NCBI RefSeq assembly: GCF_017876795.1
Contig: NZ_JAGIOR010000001.1
Location: 4,180,501-4,244,500, forward strand
Length of the DNA stretch: 64,000 bases
Origin: Rhizobium leguminosarum
GTDB lineage: Bacteria > Pseudomonadota > Alphaproteobacteria > Rhizobiales > Rhizobiaceae
Direction: 5' to 3'
The first letter of the stretch is position 1. Each line of letters starts with the position of its first letter. Below the pieces are notes generated by a model. The model made no database searches. It worked only from the letters and a program-made list of their open reading frames with translations, and was not told the origin of the DNA. The position numbers and the translations under genes are program-made. Positions 54,308-62,735 of the stretch are shown here, one piece after another.

Positions 54308-55810
54308 ATGACCTCCACTCTGCAGAAAAACCGGGCCGGCGCGGCCTTTGCCTTCGACAACAGCTATGTCGGCTTGCCCGAGCGCTTCTTTGCGGTGCAG
54401 GCGCCGACTTCGGTGGCGGAGCCCTGGCTGATCAAGCTCAACGAACCGCTGGCCGCCGAGCTTGGGCTCGACGTCGAGGCGCTTCGCCGCGACGGTGCGG
54501 CGATCTTTTCCGGAAATCTTGTTCCCGATGGCGCCGAACCGCTGGCGATGGCCTATGCCGGCCATCAGTTCGGTGGCTTCTCGCCGCAGCTCGGCGACGG
54601 GCGGGCGATCCTGCTCGGCGAGGTGATCGACCGCAGCGGCAGGCGCTTCGATATCCAGCTGAAGGGTGCGGGACCAACACCTTTTTCGCGCCGCGGCGAC
54701 GGGCGAGCGGCAATCGGGCCGGTGCTGCGCGAGTATATCATCAGCGAAGCGATGTTCGCGCTCGGCATTCCGGCCACGCGGGCGTTGGCGGCGGTGACCA
54801 CAGGCGAGCCGGTCTACCGCGAAGAAGTGCTGCCGGGCGCAGTCTTCACCCGCGTCGCGGCAAGCCATATCCGCGTCGGCACCTTCCAGTATTTCGCGGC
54901 CAGGGGTGACACCGACGGCGTGCGGGCGCTGGCCGACTATGTGATCGACCGGCACTATCCCGCGTTGAAAGCGGCTGACAATCCCTACCTAGCGCTGTTT
55001 TCGGCGGTCTCGGAGCAGCAGGCGGCGCTGATTGCCCGTTGGCTGCATGTCGGTTTCATCCATGGCGTGATGAACACCGACAATATGACCGTATCCGGCG
55101 AGACGATCGATTTCGGCCCCTGCGCCTTCATGGATGCCTATGATCCCGCCACCGTCTTCTCGTCGATCGACCAGCACGGCCGTTATGCCTATGCCAACCA
55201 GCCCGGCATCGGCCAATGGAACCTCGCAAGGCTCGGCGAAACGCTGCTGCCGCTGATCGACGACGAGCCCGATGCCGCGGTCGACAAGGCGAATGCGGTG
55301 ATCCGAGCCTATAGCGAACGGTTTCAGGCGCATTGGCTCGCCGGCATGCGAGAGAAAATCGGCCTTGCCGGCGAAGAGGACGGCGATCTCGAACTGGTGC
55401 AGGCGCTGCTGTCGCTGATGCAGGCGCAGGGCGCCGATTTCACCCTGACCTTCCGGCGGCTGTCGGATCTTGCCGGCGACGAGACTGCGGAGCCGGCCTT
55501 TGCGGCAAGCTTCCGGGAGCCGGAAGCCTGTGGACCCTGGCTTGCGCAGTGGCGCGAGAGACTGTCACGCGATCCGCAGACGGCGACTCAGCGCGCGGTC
55601 GCCATGCGCAGTGTCAATCCGGCCTTCATTCCGCGCAATCACCGGGTCGAACAGGCGATCGAGGCCGCGGTCGAGAACGGCGATTTCTCGCTGTTCGAGG
55701 CGCTGCTGAGCGTGCTTTCCAAACCCTATGAGGACCAGCCGGGTTTTGCCGCCTATCGGGAACCTCCGCAGCCGAACGAACGGGTGCTTGCAACCTTTTG
55801 CGGGACGTGA
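54308..55810 (+). CDS. selO: SelO (YdiU/UPF0061) protein AMPylase
   Basis: A 500-residue SelO pseudokinase. The conserved blocks are AMAYAGHQFGGFSPQLGDGR (substrate/ATP loop), IQLKGAGPTPFSRRGDGRA, RVAASHIRVGTFQYFA and HGVMNTDNMTVSGETIDFGP, with the metal-binding Asp in the NTDN and DFGP motifs. SelO transfers AMP from ATP to Ser/Thr/Tyr of target proteins and is linked to the redox stress response in E. coli. The C-terminus ends ERVLATFCGT, with Cys at the position where eukaryotic SelO ends in selenocysteine context. It stands alone. Confidence 0.93.
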   Translation: MTSTLQKNRAGAAFAFDNSYVGLPERFFAVQAPTSVAEPWLIKLNEPLAAELGLDVEALRRDGAAIFSGNLVPDGAEPLAMAYAGHQFGGFSPQLGDGRAILLGEVIDRSGRRFDIQLKGAGPTPFSRRGDGRAAIGPVLREYIISEAMFALGIPATRALAAVTTGEPVYREEVLPGAVFTRVAASHIRVGTFQYFAARGDTDGVRALADYVIDRHYPALKAADNPYLALFSAVSEQQAALIARWLHVGFIHGVMNTDNMTVSGETIDFGPCAFMDAYDPATVFSSIDQHGRYAYANQPGIGQWNLARLGETLLPLIDDEPDAAVDKANAVIRAYSERFQAHWLAGMREKIGLAGEEDGDLELVQALLSLMQAQGADFTLTFRRLSDLAGDETAEPAFAASFREPEACGPWLAQWRERLSRDPQTATQRAVAMRSVNPAFIPRNHRVEQAIEAAVENGDFSLFEALLSVLSKPYEDQPGFAAYREPPQPNERVLATFCGT

Positions 55811-56014
55811 GCGTGGCTTTACCGTTTGGCTGCGACCGTCAGCCCGAGATCGACGTAGATTCGACCCGGCGACCCGCTTCAATGCAACCGTACCGTGACC
55901 CCAGCCTGCGGCAAATACGGCCGTTGAAAGGCATCTCCCTCGCGCTATCTGCCTGATCGGCGGGACTTTTCCGCCGCTCCTTCACCCCGGCTAACCTCGG
56001 CGGGAGACAGCCTT

Positions 56015-58354
56015 ATGGCGATCGTCATCACCTCGATCTTCTTCATCATCATCGGGCTTACGCTTAGCGGCGGCGGGCTCTGCCTCGTCACGCTCGGCGG
56101 CAGCATGTTCTATCTGTTCGCCGGGCTGATGTTCCTGATCACCGCCGGGCTGCTTCTGATGCGCAAGGCGGTGGCGCTCTGGGTCTATGCGGTGCTCGTC
56201 GTCGCAGCACTCGCCTGGGCGATCTGGGAGGTAGGCTTCGACTGGTGGCAGCTCGGCCCGCGCGGCGGCATGATCATCCTGCTCGGGCTTTGGTTGCTGA
56301 CGCCGTGGATCCGCCGGCCACTCGGCTTTCGCAGCCCGACGGGCATCACCTACGGCGCCAATCCCTGGCCGCTCGCCGTGCCCGTTCTTCTCGCTATCCT
56401 CGTCGCCGTTTATTCGATGACGACAGACCCGCACGATCTCGCCGGCGAACTGCCGAAGGATCAGGTCGCCGCCAGCCCCGCCTTCGGCGGCAGCGTCCCC
56501 GACGGCGAATGGCATCAGTACGGCCGCACGCCCTTCGGCCAGCGTTATTCGCCGCTCGATCAGATCACCGCAGAAAACGTCTCCACCCTCAAGGAGGCGT
56601 GGCGATACCAGACCGGCGACGTCAAACGGCCGGACGATGTCGGCGAGACGACCTACCAGGTGACGCCGCTCAAGGTGAAGGACACGCTCTATCTGTGCAC
56701 GCCGCATAACTGGGCGATCGCGCTCGACGCCAAGACCGGCAAGGAGAAATGGAAATACGACGCCAATTCCGGGATGAACCCGGACCGCCAGCATCAGACC
56801 TGCCGCGGCGTCACCTATTATGCCGATCCCAATGTGGCCGCCGGCCAGCCCTGCGCCGAGCGCGTCTACCTGCCGACCTCCGATGCCCGGCTGATTGCGC
56901 TCGACGCGGCGGACGGCAAGGTCTGCCGCAGCTTTGCCGACCAGGGCGTGCTGCATCTGGAAACCGGCATGCGCTACAACCCGGCCGGCTATTATTATTC
57001 GACCTCGCCGCCGGTCGCGGTGGCGGGCAAGATCATCGTCGGCGGGGCGGTGAACGACAATTATTCGACTGAGGAACAATCCGGCGTCATCCGCGCCTTC
57101 GACATCAATACCGGCGCGCTGCTCTGGAACTGGGATTCCGGCAATCCGGACATGACGACGCCGATCACCGATGGGCAGACCTATACGACCAATTCGCCGA
57201 ACAGCTGGTCGGTCTTCAGCGTCGACGAGGCGCTCGGCATGGTCTACATCCCGCTCGGCAACCAGGTGCCCGACCAGATCGGCATCAACCGCAGCGACAA
57301 TGTCGAGAAATTCTCCTCCTCGATCGTCGCCCTCGACATCGCCACCGGCCAAATGCGCTGGGTGCGCCAGACGGTGCATCACGATCTCTGGGACATGGAC
57401 GTGCCGGCCCAGCCGGCGCTGATCGATCTGACGAAGCCGGACGGCAGCGTGGTTCCGGCCCTGGTCGGCCCGACCAAGCAGGGCGATCTCTATGTGCTCG
57501 ACCGGCGCAGCGGCGAGCCGATCATCCCGGCCAAGGAGATTCCGGCGCCTGATGGTGCGGTCTCCGGCGACCACACCTCGCCGACGCAGCCGATCTCCGA
57601 TCTCACCTTCTCGCCCGACCCGCTGAAGGAAAAGGACATGTGGGGCGTGTCGCTGTTCGACCAGCTCGCCTGCCGCATCGATTTCCATCGTTACCGCTAC
57701 GAGGGTCGCTATACGCCGCCATCGCTGAAGGGCACGATCGTCTACCCCGGCAATTTCGGCACCTTCAACTGGGGCTCGGTGGCGGTCGATCCGGAGCGGC
57801 AGATCATGTTCGGCATGCCGACCTATCTCGCCTTCACCTCGCGCCTGGTGCCGGCCGCCGACATTCCGCCGCGCGGCCAGGACGAAAAGGGCAGCGAACA
57901 GGGGCTCAACCGCAATGACGGCGCGCCCTACGGAGTCTTCATGGGCCCGTTCCTCGGGCTGCTCAAAATCCCCTGCCAGGCGCCGCCATGGGGCTATGTC
58001 GCCGGCGTCGATCTGCGCACCGGCAAGATCGCCTATATGCACAAGAACGGCACCGTGCACGACATGACGCCGCTACCCCTGCCCTTCAAGGTCGGCGTGC
58101 CGGGGATCGGCGGACCGATGCTGACCAAGGGCGGCGTCGCCTTCCTCGGAGCCGCGGTCGACAACTATCTGCGCGCCTATGACGTGACGACCGGACGAGA
58201 ACTCTGGCAGGCCCGGCTTCCCGCCGGCGGCCAGGCGACGCCGATGACCTATACGACGGATGACAACAAACAATATGTCGTCATGGTCGCCGGCGGCCAC
58301 GGCTCGGTCGGCACAAAGCCCGGCGACTATGTGATTGCTTATACGCTGCCGTGA
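56015..58354 (+). CDS. gcd: Membrane-bound PQQ-dependent glucose dehydrogenase
   Basis: A 779-residue quinoprotein. Five N-terminal TM helices (to about residue 140) are followed by a periplasmic eight-blade PQQ propeller opening at GEWHQYGRTPFGQRYSPL. Typical segments include VHHDLWDMDVPAQP and ending GGHGSVGTKPGDYVIAYTLP. It oxidises glucose to gluconolactone in the periplasm and passes electrons to ubiquinone; in rhizobia it is linked to phosphate solubilisation. PQQ synthesis genes are not in the window. ATG at 56015 with GGGAG eight bases upstream. Confidence 0.94.
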   Translation: MAIVITSIFFIIIGLTLSGGGLCLVTLGGSMFYLFAGLMFLITAGLLLMRKAVALWVYAVLVVAALAWAIWEVGFDWWQLGPRGGMIILLGLWLLTPWIRRPLGFRSPTGITYGANPWPLAVPVLLAILVAVYSMTTDPHDLAGELPKDQVAASPAFGGSVPDGEWHQYGRTPFGQRYSPLDQITAENVSTLKEAWRYQTGDVKRPDDVGETTYQVTPLKVKDTLYLCTPHNWAIALDAKTGKEKWKYDANSGMNPDRQHQTCRGVTYYADPNVAAGQPCAERVYLPTSDARLIALDAADGKVCRSFADQGVLHLETGMRYNPAGYYYSTSPPVAVAGKIIVGGAVNDNYSTEEQSGVIRAFDINTGALLWNWDSGNPDMTTPITDGQTYTTNSPNSWSVFSVDEALGMVYIPLGNQVPDQIGINRSDNVEKFSSSIVALDIATGQMRWVRQTVHHDLWDMDVPAQPALIDLTKPDGSVVPALVGPTKQGDLYVLDRRSGEPIIPAKEIPAPDGAVSGDHTSPTQPISDLTFSPDPLKEKDMWGVSLFDQLACRIDFHRYRYEGRYTPPSLKGTIVYPGNFGTFNWGSVAVDPERQIMFGMPTYLAFTSRLVPAADIPPRGQDEKGSEQGLNRNDGAPYGVFMGPFLGLLKIPCQAPPWGYVAGVDLRTGKIAYMHKNGTVHDMTPLPLPFKVGVPGIGGPMLTKGGVAFLGAAVDNYLRAYDVTTGRELWQARLPAGGQATPMTYTTDDNKQYVVMVAGGHGSVGTKPGDYVIAYTLP

Positions 58355-58521
58355 TGGGGAAGCGCGCAATCACCTTGTTTTCATATCGTTTCCGGGGAGG
58401 TGCTTCGCGCTTTTTCGGGAGGTTCGCCCGCAATTTCGCGGTTGGAATTGCTCATGGCAGCGGTCGCCTTTATCAGTGCGACGCCAACGCAGCGCTTGCG
58501 GCCATGGGTCCTCGGGTCAAG

Positions 58522-59860
58522 CCCCATAGGCGCTAACTTAGCTGTCGATGTGCGATGGCGCGTCGTCTTCGCGGTGGCTCGCGCAGCCGATGAAGCAGCT
58601 GGCCGATGGCGATCGGCCTGACGGTCGCGTGCAAGACGGCGATAGAGATGTTGGTAATGGCGATGGCAACAAGACGCCAGATCGGCAATGTGGATCGGTT
58701 CAAGCCGCCAGGGGGAGAGAGTCCGGCGCCTCGGGATCGAGGGCCGGCAGGTCGTCTTCGGCCAGCAGCGCGGCGAGCAAGGCGATGTTGATCCACAAGC
58801 GGGCCAGGTCAGCGTCCTTGGCGCGCAGGCTTTCCAAACCGATCAACGACTTCATGCGTTTGAAGGCCAGTTCGATCTGCCATCGCAGCCGATAGGTCGA
58901 GGCGAGCCGCTCCGGCGGCCAGTCGTCGGCTGCGAGCGAAGTCAGCAGCACCAGGTAGCCGGCCATCTCGATGCCGGCATCGCTAGGCTTGTATCGCGCC
59001 TTGGCCGCCAACCGGCGTGCCGCTCGCCTGGCTTTTGCGGCGGCCTCAGGCGGTAAAGGTAAGATCACCACCCGTGCCGCCACCTCGATCTTGGACTTGC
59101 CGTCCTGGATCCTCACGGACCGATCAAGCACACCCTTGTCGCCCGCTTCGCGGCAGAGCGCCAAGCGATCCAGCAGGTGGCCGTCGCCATCCAGCAAGCG
59201 CGGATAGCTGGAAGGGGCGCGGACCAGAAAATCAGCCCCAGCCTTGACCACTGTAGCCAGATCGGTCGCCTTGGCATGGGCACGGTCGGCGATCCGAAGC
59301 TCGCCGGCCTTGACGCCGCGCGACAGCCGTTCGGCTTCACGACGATCGGTGACTTCAACCGAACAGAGCTTCAGCCGTGAAAGGTCGAACACCGTATGCA
59401 CCATCCAGTAGGCCCGCTTAGGCCCAGGCGGTGCAACGACCGTGGCGTCAACCGCCATCAGCCGCAGGTCACTACGCATACCGGCGAAGGCTTCGGGGCA
59501 GCGCTCGGCAAGCAACTCCGAAACCAGATAGCCCACCCAATCGGCGCTGGCCTTCAGACGCTTAAGCATAGCCACGTCGGACATCGACGCGAGCCCCCGC
59601 TGATCGGCCCAGGCCGCCAAGGTTCGAAGCGAAAAACCACCAAGCACATAGGCGAAACACAATCGCAGCAGGTCGGCCGCGCCGCCCACCTGCCGTTTGC
59701 GAAGCAGCGCCCCGGCCTCGCGTGCGCTCGCCTCCAGCTCTTCCGCCGAGCCTAGCCGTTCCACTAGGTCGTCCCAATCCACTGCTTGTAACGAATCGCT
59801 CATGACCAAGGTGAATCACCCGCGATCATCACCGTCAAGACTAAGTTAGCGCCTATGGGG
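58522..59860 (-). mobile_element. IS4-type insertion sequence, 1339 bp
   Basis: Perfect 20-base terminal inverted repeats lie at 58522-58541 and 59841-59860 (CCCCATAGGCGCTAACTTAG and its complement), flanked by the 5-base target duplication TCAAG (58517-58521 and 59861-59865). One transposase gene lies on the minus strand. Intact ends and open gene suggest a recent, possibly active insertion. Confidence 0.9.
58700..59803 (-). CDS. IS4-family transposase
   Basis: A 367-residue DDE transposase. First Asp in LMAVDATVVAPP, second in LRIADRAHAKATDL, and the IS4 signature Y-(2)-R-(3)-E-(6)-K is intact in YRLRWQIELAFKRMK. It would catalyse cut-and-paste movement of the surrounding element. The start is ATG 59803, with TTG two codons earlier possible; the ribosome site is poor. 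No frameshift is seen. Confidence 0.9.
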   Translation of the reverse strand: MSDSLQAVDWDDLVERLGSAEELEASAREAGALLRKRQVGGAADLLRLCFAYVLGGFSLRTLAAWADQRGLASMSDVAMLKRLKASADWVGYLVSELLAERCPEAFAGMRSDLRLMAVDATVVAPPGPKRAYWMVHTVFDLSRLKLCSVEVTDRREAERLSRGVKAGELRIADRAHAKATDLATVVKAGADFLVRAPSSYPRLLDGDGHLLDRLALCREAGDKGVLDRSVRIQDGKSKIEVAARVVILPLPPEAAAKARRAARRLAAKARYKPSDAGIEMAGYLVLLTSLAADDWPPERLASTYRLRWQIELAFKRMKSLIGLESLRAKDADLARLWINIALLAALLAEDDLPALDPEAPDSLPLAA

Positions 59861-60034
59861 TCAAGCCCGAGGACGACGGAGGGTGGGGGAGCCTATGCGG
59901 CAAGGACCGTAAGTCTTGGTGATCTTGTAGGAATCACGGCCCATTATTTTACGCGATCCCCACGCAAAGCCGCCCGCGCATTTTACTGGAATTCCTCCAA
60001 ACGCCTCGCCTCTTGCCGATCGCGTCCCCCCACT

Positions 60035-60075
60035 CTCCGTCATATTCGGGCTTGACCCGAGTATCCATGCCGCAC
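60035..60075. repeat. Palindromic repeat copy B, intact
   Basis: CTCCGTCAT is followed by the hairpin TTCGGG-CTTGA-CCCGAG and TATCCATGCCGCA. It matches the IS-split copy A about 150 bases away in inverse orientation. Confidence 0.7.
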
Positions 60076-60148
60076 ACGCCTCACTCGATTTGTTCGGCTG
60101 CGGCCGCCTTTGTCAGTTCAACAAAACGAAGTGCTCACCTCTCCCGAT

Positions 60149-61039
60149 TCAGACCATCTCGACAATCATCCGCCCGACCTCGGCGAAGATCGGATTGAGA
60201 TCCTTCGCCGACGCGGTCGCCTCGGCGATATAGACGGCGGCGACGATCGGGCCGCGGTTGGGGGGCCAGATGACGGCGATGTCGCCGAGGGAGCCGTTCG
60301 GGCCGGTGCCGGTCTTGTCGCCGACCTTCCAATCCTTAGGTAGGCCGGCCCTGAGCCGCTCGCCGCCGGTGGTGCTGGCCACCAGCCAGGCGATCAACCT
60401 GTCCGAGGAGGCTTCGGTGAGGATCGAGCCGAGCGTCAGGTTGCCGAGCGTGTCGAGCATCGCATCCGGTGTCGTCGTGTCGCGCGGATCGTCCTTCCTG
60501 CCCTCGTTCAGCGTCGGTTCGGTGCGGTCGAGACGCGTCGTGCCGTCGCCGATCGAGCGCAGCCAGTCGGTCAGCCCTGCCGGACCGCCAAAACTTTCGA
60601 GCAGCAGGTTGCCGGCGGTATTGTCGCTGACGGTCACCGCCGCCTCGCAGAGCTCGGCGATGGTCATGCCATCGGTGCCGGCGTGTTTTTCGCTGAGCGG
60701 CGAATAGTCGACCAGCTTGTCCCTGCCATAGGTCACCCGGCGGTCGAGGCTTTCCTCGCCCTTGTCGGCACGGGCGAGCACGAAGCCGGCGGCCAGCGCT
60801 TTGAAGGTGCTGCACATCGGAAAGGCTTCGCTGCCGCGATAGTTGAAGGAAATGCTCGTCTCGGTGTCGAGCACCGAGACGCCGAGACGGCCGCCGGTGC
60901 GTTTTTCCAGCGCGGCAAGGCGGCGCTCGATGTTGTCGTTGTCTTCCTCGCTCTTCTCTTGGGCTCTGACGGGAAGCGTTAGTGCAGGCAGGCACAATGC
61001 CGAGCCTATCAGCATACGGCGGGTAAGACTGAGATCCAT
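60149..61039 (-). CDS. Class A beta-lactamase, Tat-type signal
   Basis: A 296-residue serine beta-lactamase. All class A elements are present: Ser77-x-x-Lys80 (CSTFK), Ser138-Asp-Asn (VSDNTAGN), Glu174 to Asn178 (RTEPTLNEG) and Lys242-Thr-Gly (DKTGTG). The signal peptide SLTRRMLIGSALCLPALTLP has twin arginines, so Tat export to the periplasm is likely. ATG at 61039 follows GGAGGA. Cys76 precedes the nucleophile, but there is Gly where Cys238 would pair in KPC-type enzymes, so no such disulfide is predicted. Chromosomal enzymes of this type are common in rhizobia. No AmpR/BlaI regulator lies nearby. Confidence 0.92.
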   Translation of the reverse strand: MDLSLTRRMLIGSALCLPALTLPVRAQEKSEEDNDNIERRLAALEKRTGGRLGVSVLDTETSISFNYRGSEAFPMCSTFKALAAGFVLARADKGEESLDRRVTYGRDKLVDYSPLSEKHAGTDGMTIAELCEAAVTVSDNTAGNLLLESFGGPAGLTDWLRSIGDGTTRLDRTEPTLNEGRKDDPRDTTTPDAMLDTLGNLTLGSILTEASSDRLIAWLVASTTGGERLRAGLPKDWKVGDKTGTGPNGSLGDIAVIWPPNRGPIVAAVYIAEATASAKDLNPIFAEVGRMIVEMV

Positions 61040-61102
61040 GATTCCTCCGGCGGTAAGGAAGACAGAGCTAAAGGGCGATTGCGGCGGCATCTCGTCCCCG
61101 CG

Positions 61103-61165
61103 GCGACTATGTCGTCCGCCGAGCAATCTTGTTGTCCGCCGAGCGACTATGTCGTCCGCGCAGCA
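61103..61165. repeat. Degenerate 20-bp tandem repeat
   Basis: Three units of 20 bases (61103-61122, 61123-61142, 61143-61162) of the type GCGACTATGTCGTCCGCCGA, and a partial fourth that supplies the dmeF stop codon. Units 1 and 3 are almost identical; unit 2 diverges. Confidence 0.7.
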
Positions 61166-61166
61166 A

Positions 61167-62159
61167 TTATGCCGCGCGTGTGACCTCGACCGTCACATGC
61201 GACAATTCCGTCAGCGCCGAAAGCCTGCCCTTGTAGAAGGCCGGCTCGCGCGGCTCAGAGGTGACGACCGCAACGATGGCCGCATGGTGGCCGGGGCCGA
61301 CCTGCCAGACATGCAGATCGGTGATCCGGTCTTCCTCCGTCTCGATCGCCCCGCGAATCTCCGCCGGCAAAGTCTCGCCGTGCGGGACGACATCGAGAAG
61401 GACGCCACCCGAGGATTTCATCAGGCTCCAGGACCAATTGGCGATGACCAGGCCGCCGACAATGCCCATGATGGGGTCGAGCCAGAGCCAGCCGTAGAGG
61501 CTGCCGAGCGTCAGCGCCGCGATGGCGAGCACTGAGGTCATGGCATCGGCGATGACATGCAGATAGGCGGCGCGGATATTGTTGTCGCCCGGCTTTGCGT
61601 GATGGGCGTGGTCGCCATGGCCGTGATGGTGATGGTGATGGTGGGCATGGTTGCCGTGCGCGTGTGCATGATTGCCATGCGCGGTATGGCCGCCGCCGGA
61701 AAGCAGCCAGGCGCTGACGAGATTGACGGCAAGGCCGATCACCGCGACGGTGATCGCCTGGGCAAAGCCGATCGGCACCGGATTTGAAAGGCGCAGCAGG
61801 CTTTCCCAGGCCATCAGCAGGGCGATCAAAGCCAGGACGATGGCGCTGGCGAAACCGGCGAGATCGCCGAGCTTGCCGGTGCCGAAGGTGAAACGCGGAT
61901 TGCGCGCCTGCCGGCGGGCAAAGAGATAGGCGAGCGCCGAAATCAGCAGAGCGCTGGCATGGGTCGACATGTGCCAGCCATCGGCGACCAGGGCCATGGA
62001 ACCATAGACGGTGCCGGCGGCGATTTCCGCCACCATCATCACCGCCGTCAGCGCGATCACCAGCCAGATGCGCCGCTCGTTGCGCTGATGATCGGCGCCG
62101 AGGAAGACATGGTCGTGTTCAAAGGTATTCATTGCAGCTTTCCCGATTCCGGCACTCAT
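61167..62159 (-). CDS. dmeF: Co2+/Ni2+ efflux protein DmeF (cation diffusion facilitator)
   Basis: A 330-residue CDF carrier with six TM helices. A His-rich cytoplasmic loop between TM4 and TM5 (HTAHGNHAHAHGNHA and a run of seven His) suits metal sensing or capture. TM2 has the site ADGWHMSTHASAL, and TM5 HVIADAMTSVLAI. The C-terminal cytoplasmic domain includes DLHVWQVGPGHHAA. R. leguminosarum DmeF gives cobalt and nickel resistance under DmeR control, and the same gene order appears here. ATG at 62159 with AAGGAG six bases upstream; 23 bases after dmeR. Confidence 0.92.
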   Translation of the reverse strand: MSAGIGKAAMNTFEHDHVFLGADHQRNERRIWLVIALTAVMMVAEIAAGTVYGSMALVADGWHMSTHASALLISALAYLFARRQARNPRFTFGTGKLGDLAGFASAIVLALIALLMAWESLLRLSNPVPIGFAQAITVAVIGLAVNLVSAWLLSGGGHTAHGNHAHAHGNHAHHHHHHHGHGDHAHHAKPGDNNIRAAYLHVIADAMTSVLAIAALTLGSLYGWLWLDPIMGIVGGLVIANWSWSLMKSSGGVLLDVVPHGETLPAEIRGAIETEEDRITDLHVWQVGPGHHAAIVAVVTSEPREPAFYKGRLSALTELSHVTVEVTRAA

Positions 62160-62182
62160 TACAGGCTCCTTCGTCACGGCAA

Positions 62183-62455
62183 TCAGCGGATATAGGTTCG
62201 CAAGACTTCCGATATTTCCTCGACCGCCTCGGCCCTTGACGCGTCGTCGGCGGCATTCAGCACATGTTCGCGCAGGTGATCGTCCAAAACCTCACCGGTC
62301 AGCCCGGTCAGGGCGCCGCGGACGGAGGCAAGCAGCTGCAGGATCTCGCCGCAGGGGCGCTCGGCCTCGAGCGCCCGCTCAACCGCCTCCATCTGCCCCT
62401 TCAGGCGGCTGACACGGGCGACGAGCTTCTTTTTCTGCAGGGTGGTATGGGCCAT
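62183..62455 (-). CDS. dmeR: DmeR metal-sensing repressor (RcnR/CsoR family)
   Basis: A 90-residue all-helical DUF156 repressor of the RcnR/CsoR/FrmR family. It has the RLKGQMEAVERALE core and ligand residues near His3 (MAHTT), Cys35 (RPCGEI) and His60/64 (DDHLREHVL), the pattern of RcnR-type Ni/Co sensors. It leads the dmeRF operon and should repress it at the site 62469-62490, releasing DNA when Ni or Co binds. The ATG at 62455 has a weak ribosome site (GAGAG). Confidence 0.92.
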   Translation of the reverse strand: MAHTTLQKKKLVARVSRLKGQMEAVERALEAERPCGEILQLLASVRGALTGLTGEVLDDHLREHVLNAADDASRAEAVEEISEVLRTYIR

Positions 62456-62468
62456 GATCAGCTCTCGT

Positions 62469-62490
62469 ATAGTGTAGGGGGGTATACTAT
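62469..62490. promoter_or_regulatory. DmeR operator
   Basis: ATAGTGTA-GGGGGG-TATACTAT: eight-base arms matching at seven positions around a six-G tract. This is the layout of RcnR-type operators (AT-rich half sites around a G-tract), 14 bases upstream of dmeR. Confidence 0.75.
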
Positions 62491-62662
62491 CAAGGGCGCC
62501 GACCGATATCAAGGCTGATGGCGTGTTTCAGCGTCCGGCTCCGACGCCATTGACAAACGCCGCGTTTCCGACGATTGATGCTCCATGATCAAAAACGCGC
62601 ACCAGAACCGCTCGTATTTTTGGCTGTACCTGTAAAGGGCGGCCGGACAAGATCATATTGTC

Positions 62663-62690
62663 AACAAGCCGCCGTCAGGCGGCTTTGTTG
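62663..62690 (+). terminator. Orphan hairpin with T-rich 3 prime side
   Basis: AAGCCGCC (62666-62673), loop GTCA, GGCGGCTT (62678-62685), followed by TGTTGT; outer bases CAAC/GTTG extend the stem. No gene reads into it on this strand, so it is either a leader attenuator of the GNAT gene 46 bases on, or the end of a small RNA. Confidence 0.6.
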
Positions 62691-62735
62691 TATCGGCAGC
62701 GTCCTGACGGCAGACTATCAAAGGACGCGAAGACC

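Larger units (their letters stand above)
58497..59881. repeat. Palindromic repeat copy A, split by the IS element
   Basis: With the IS and one target copy removed, the ends join to give CCTCGGG-TCAAG-CCCGAGG in a larger element from 58497 to 58521 and from 59866 to 59881. It matches, in the other orientation, the intact copy at 60035-60075. Confidence 0.75.

Noticed and set aside
55991..58060. 689-codon frame antisense to gcd
   Set aside because: Shadow of the glucose dehydrogenase gene; no domains or start context.
58355..58521. Short frames between gcd and the IS
   Set aside because: Arg/Gly-rich and without ribosome sites; part of the region is the palindromic repeat.
61660..61730. CAT/ATG-rich, simple-sequence stretch resembling a repeat array
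   Set aside because: It encodes the His-rich metal loop of DmeF; not a CRISPR or intergenic repeat.
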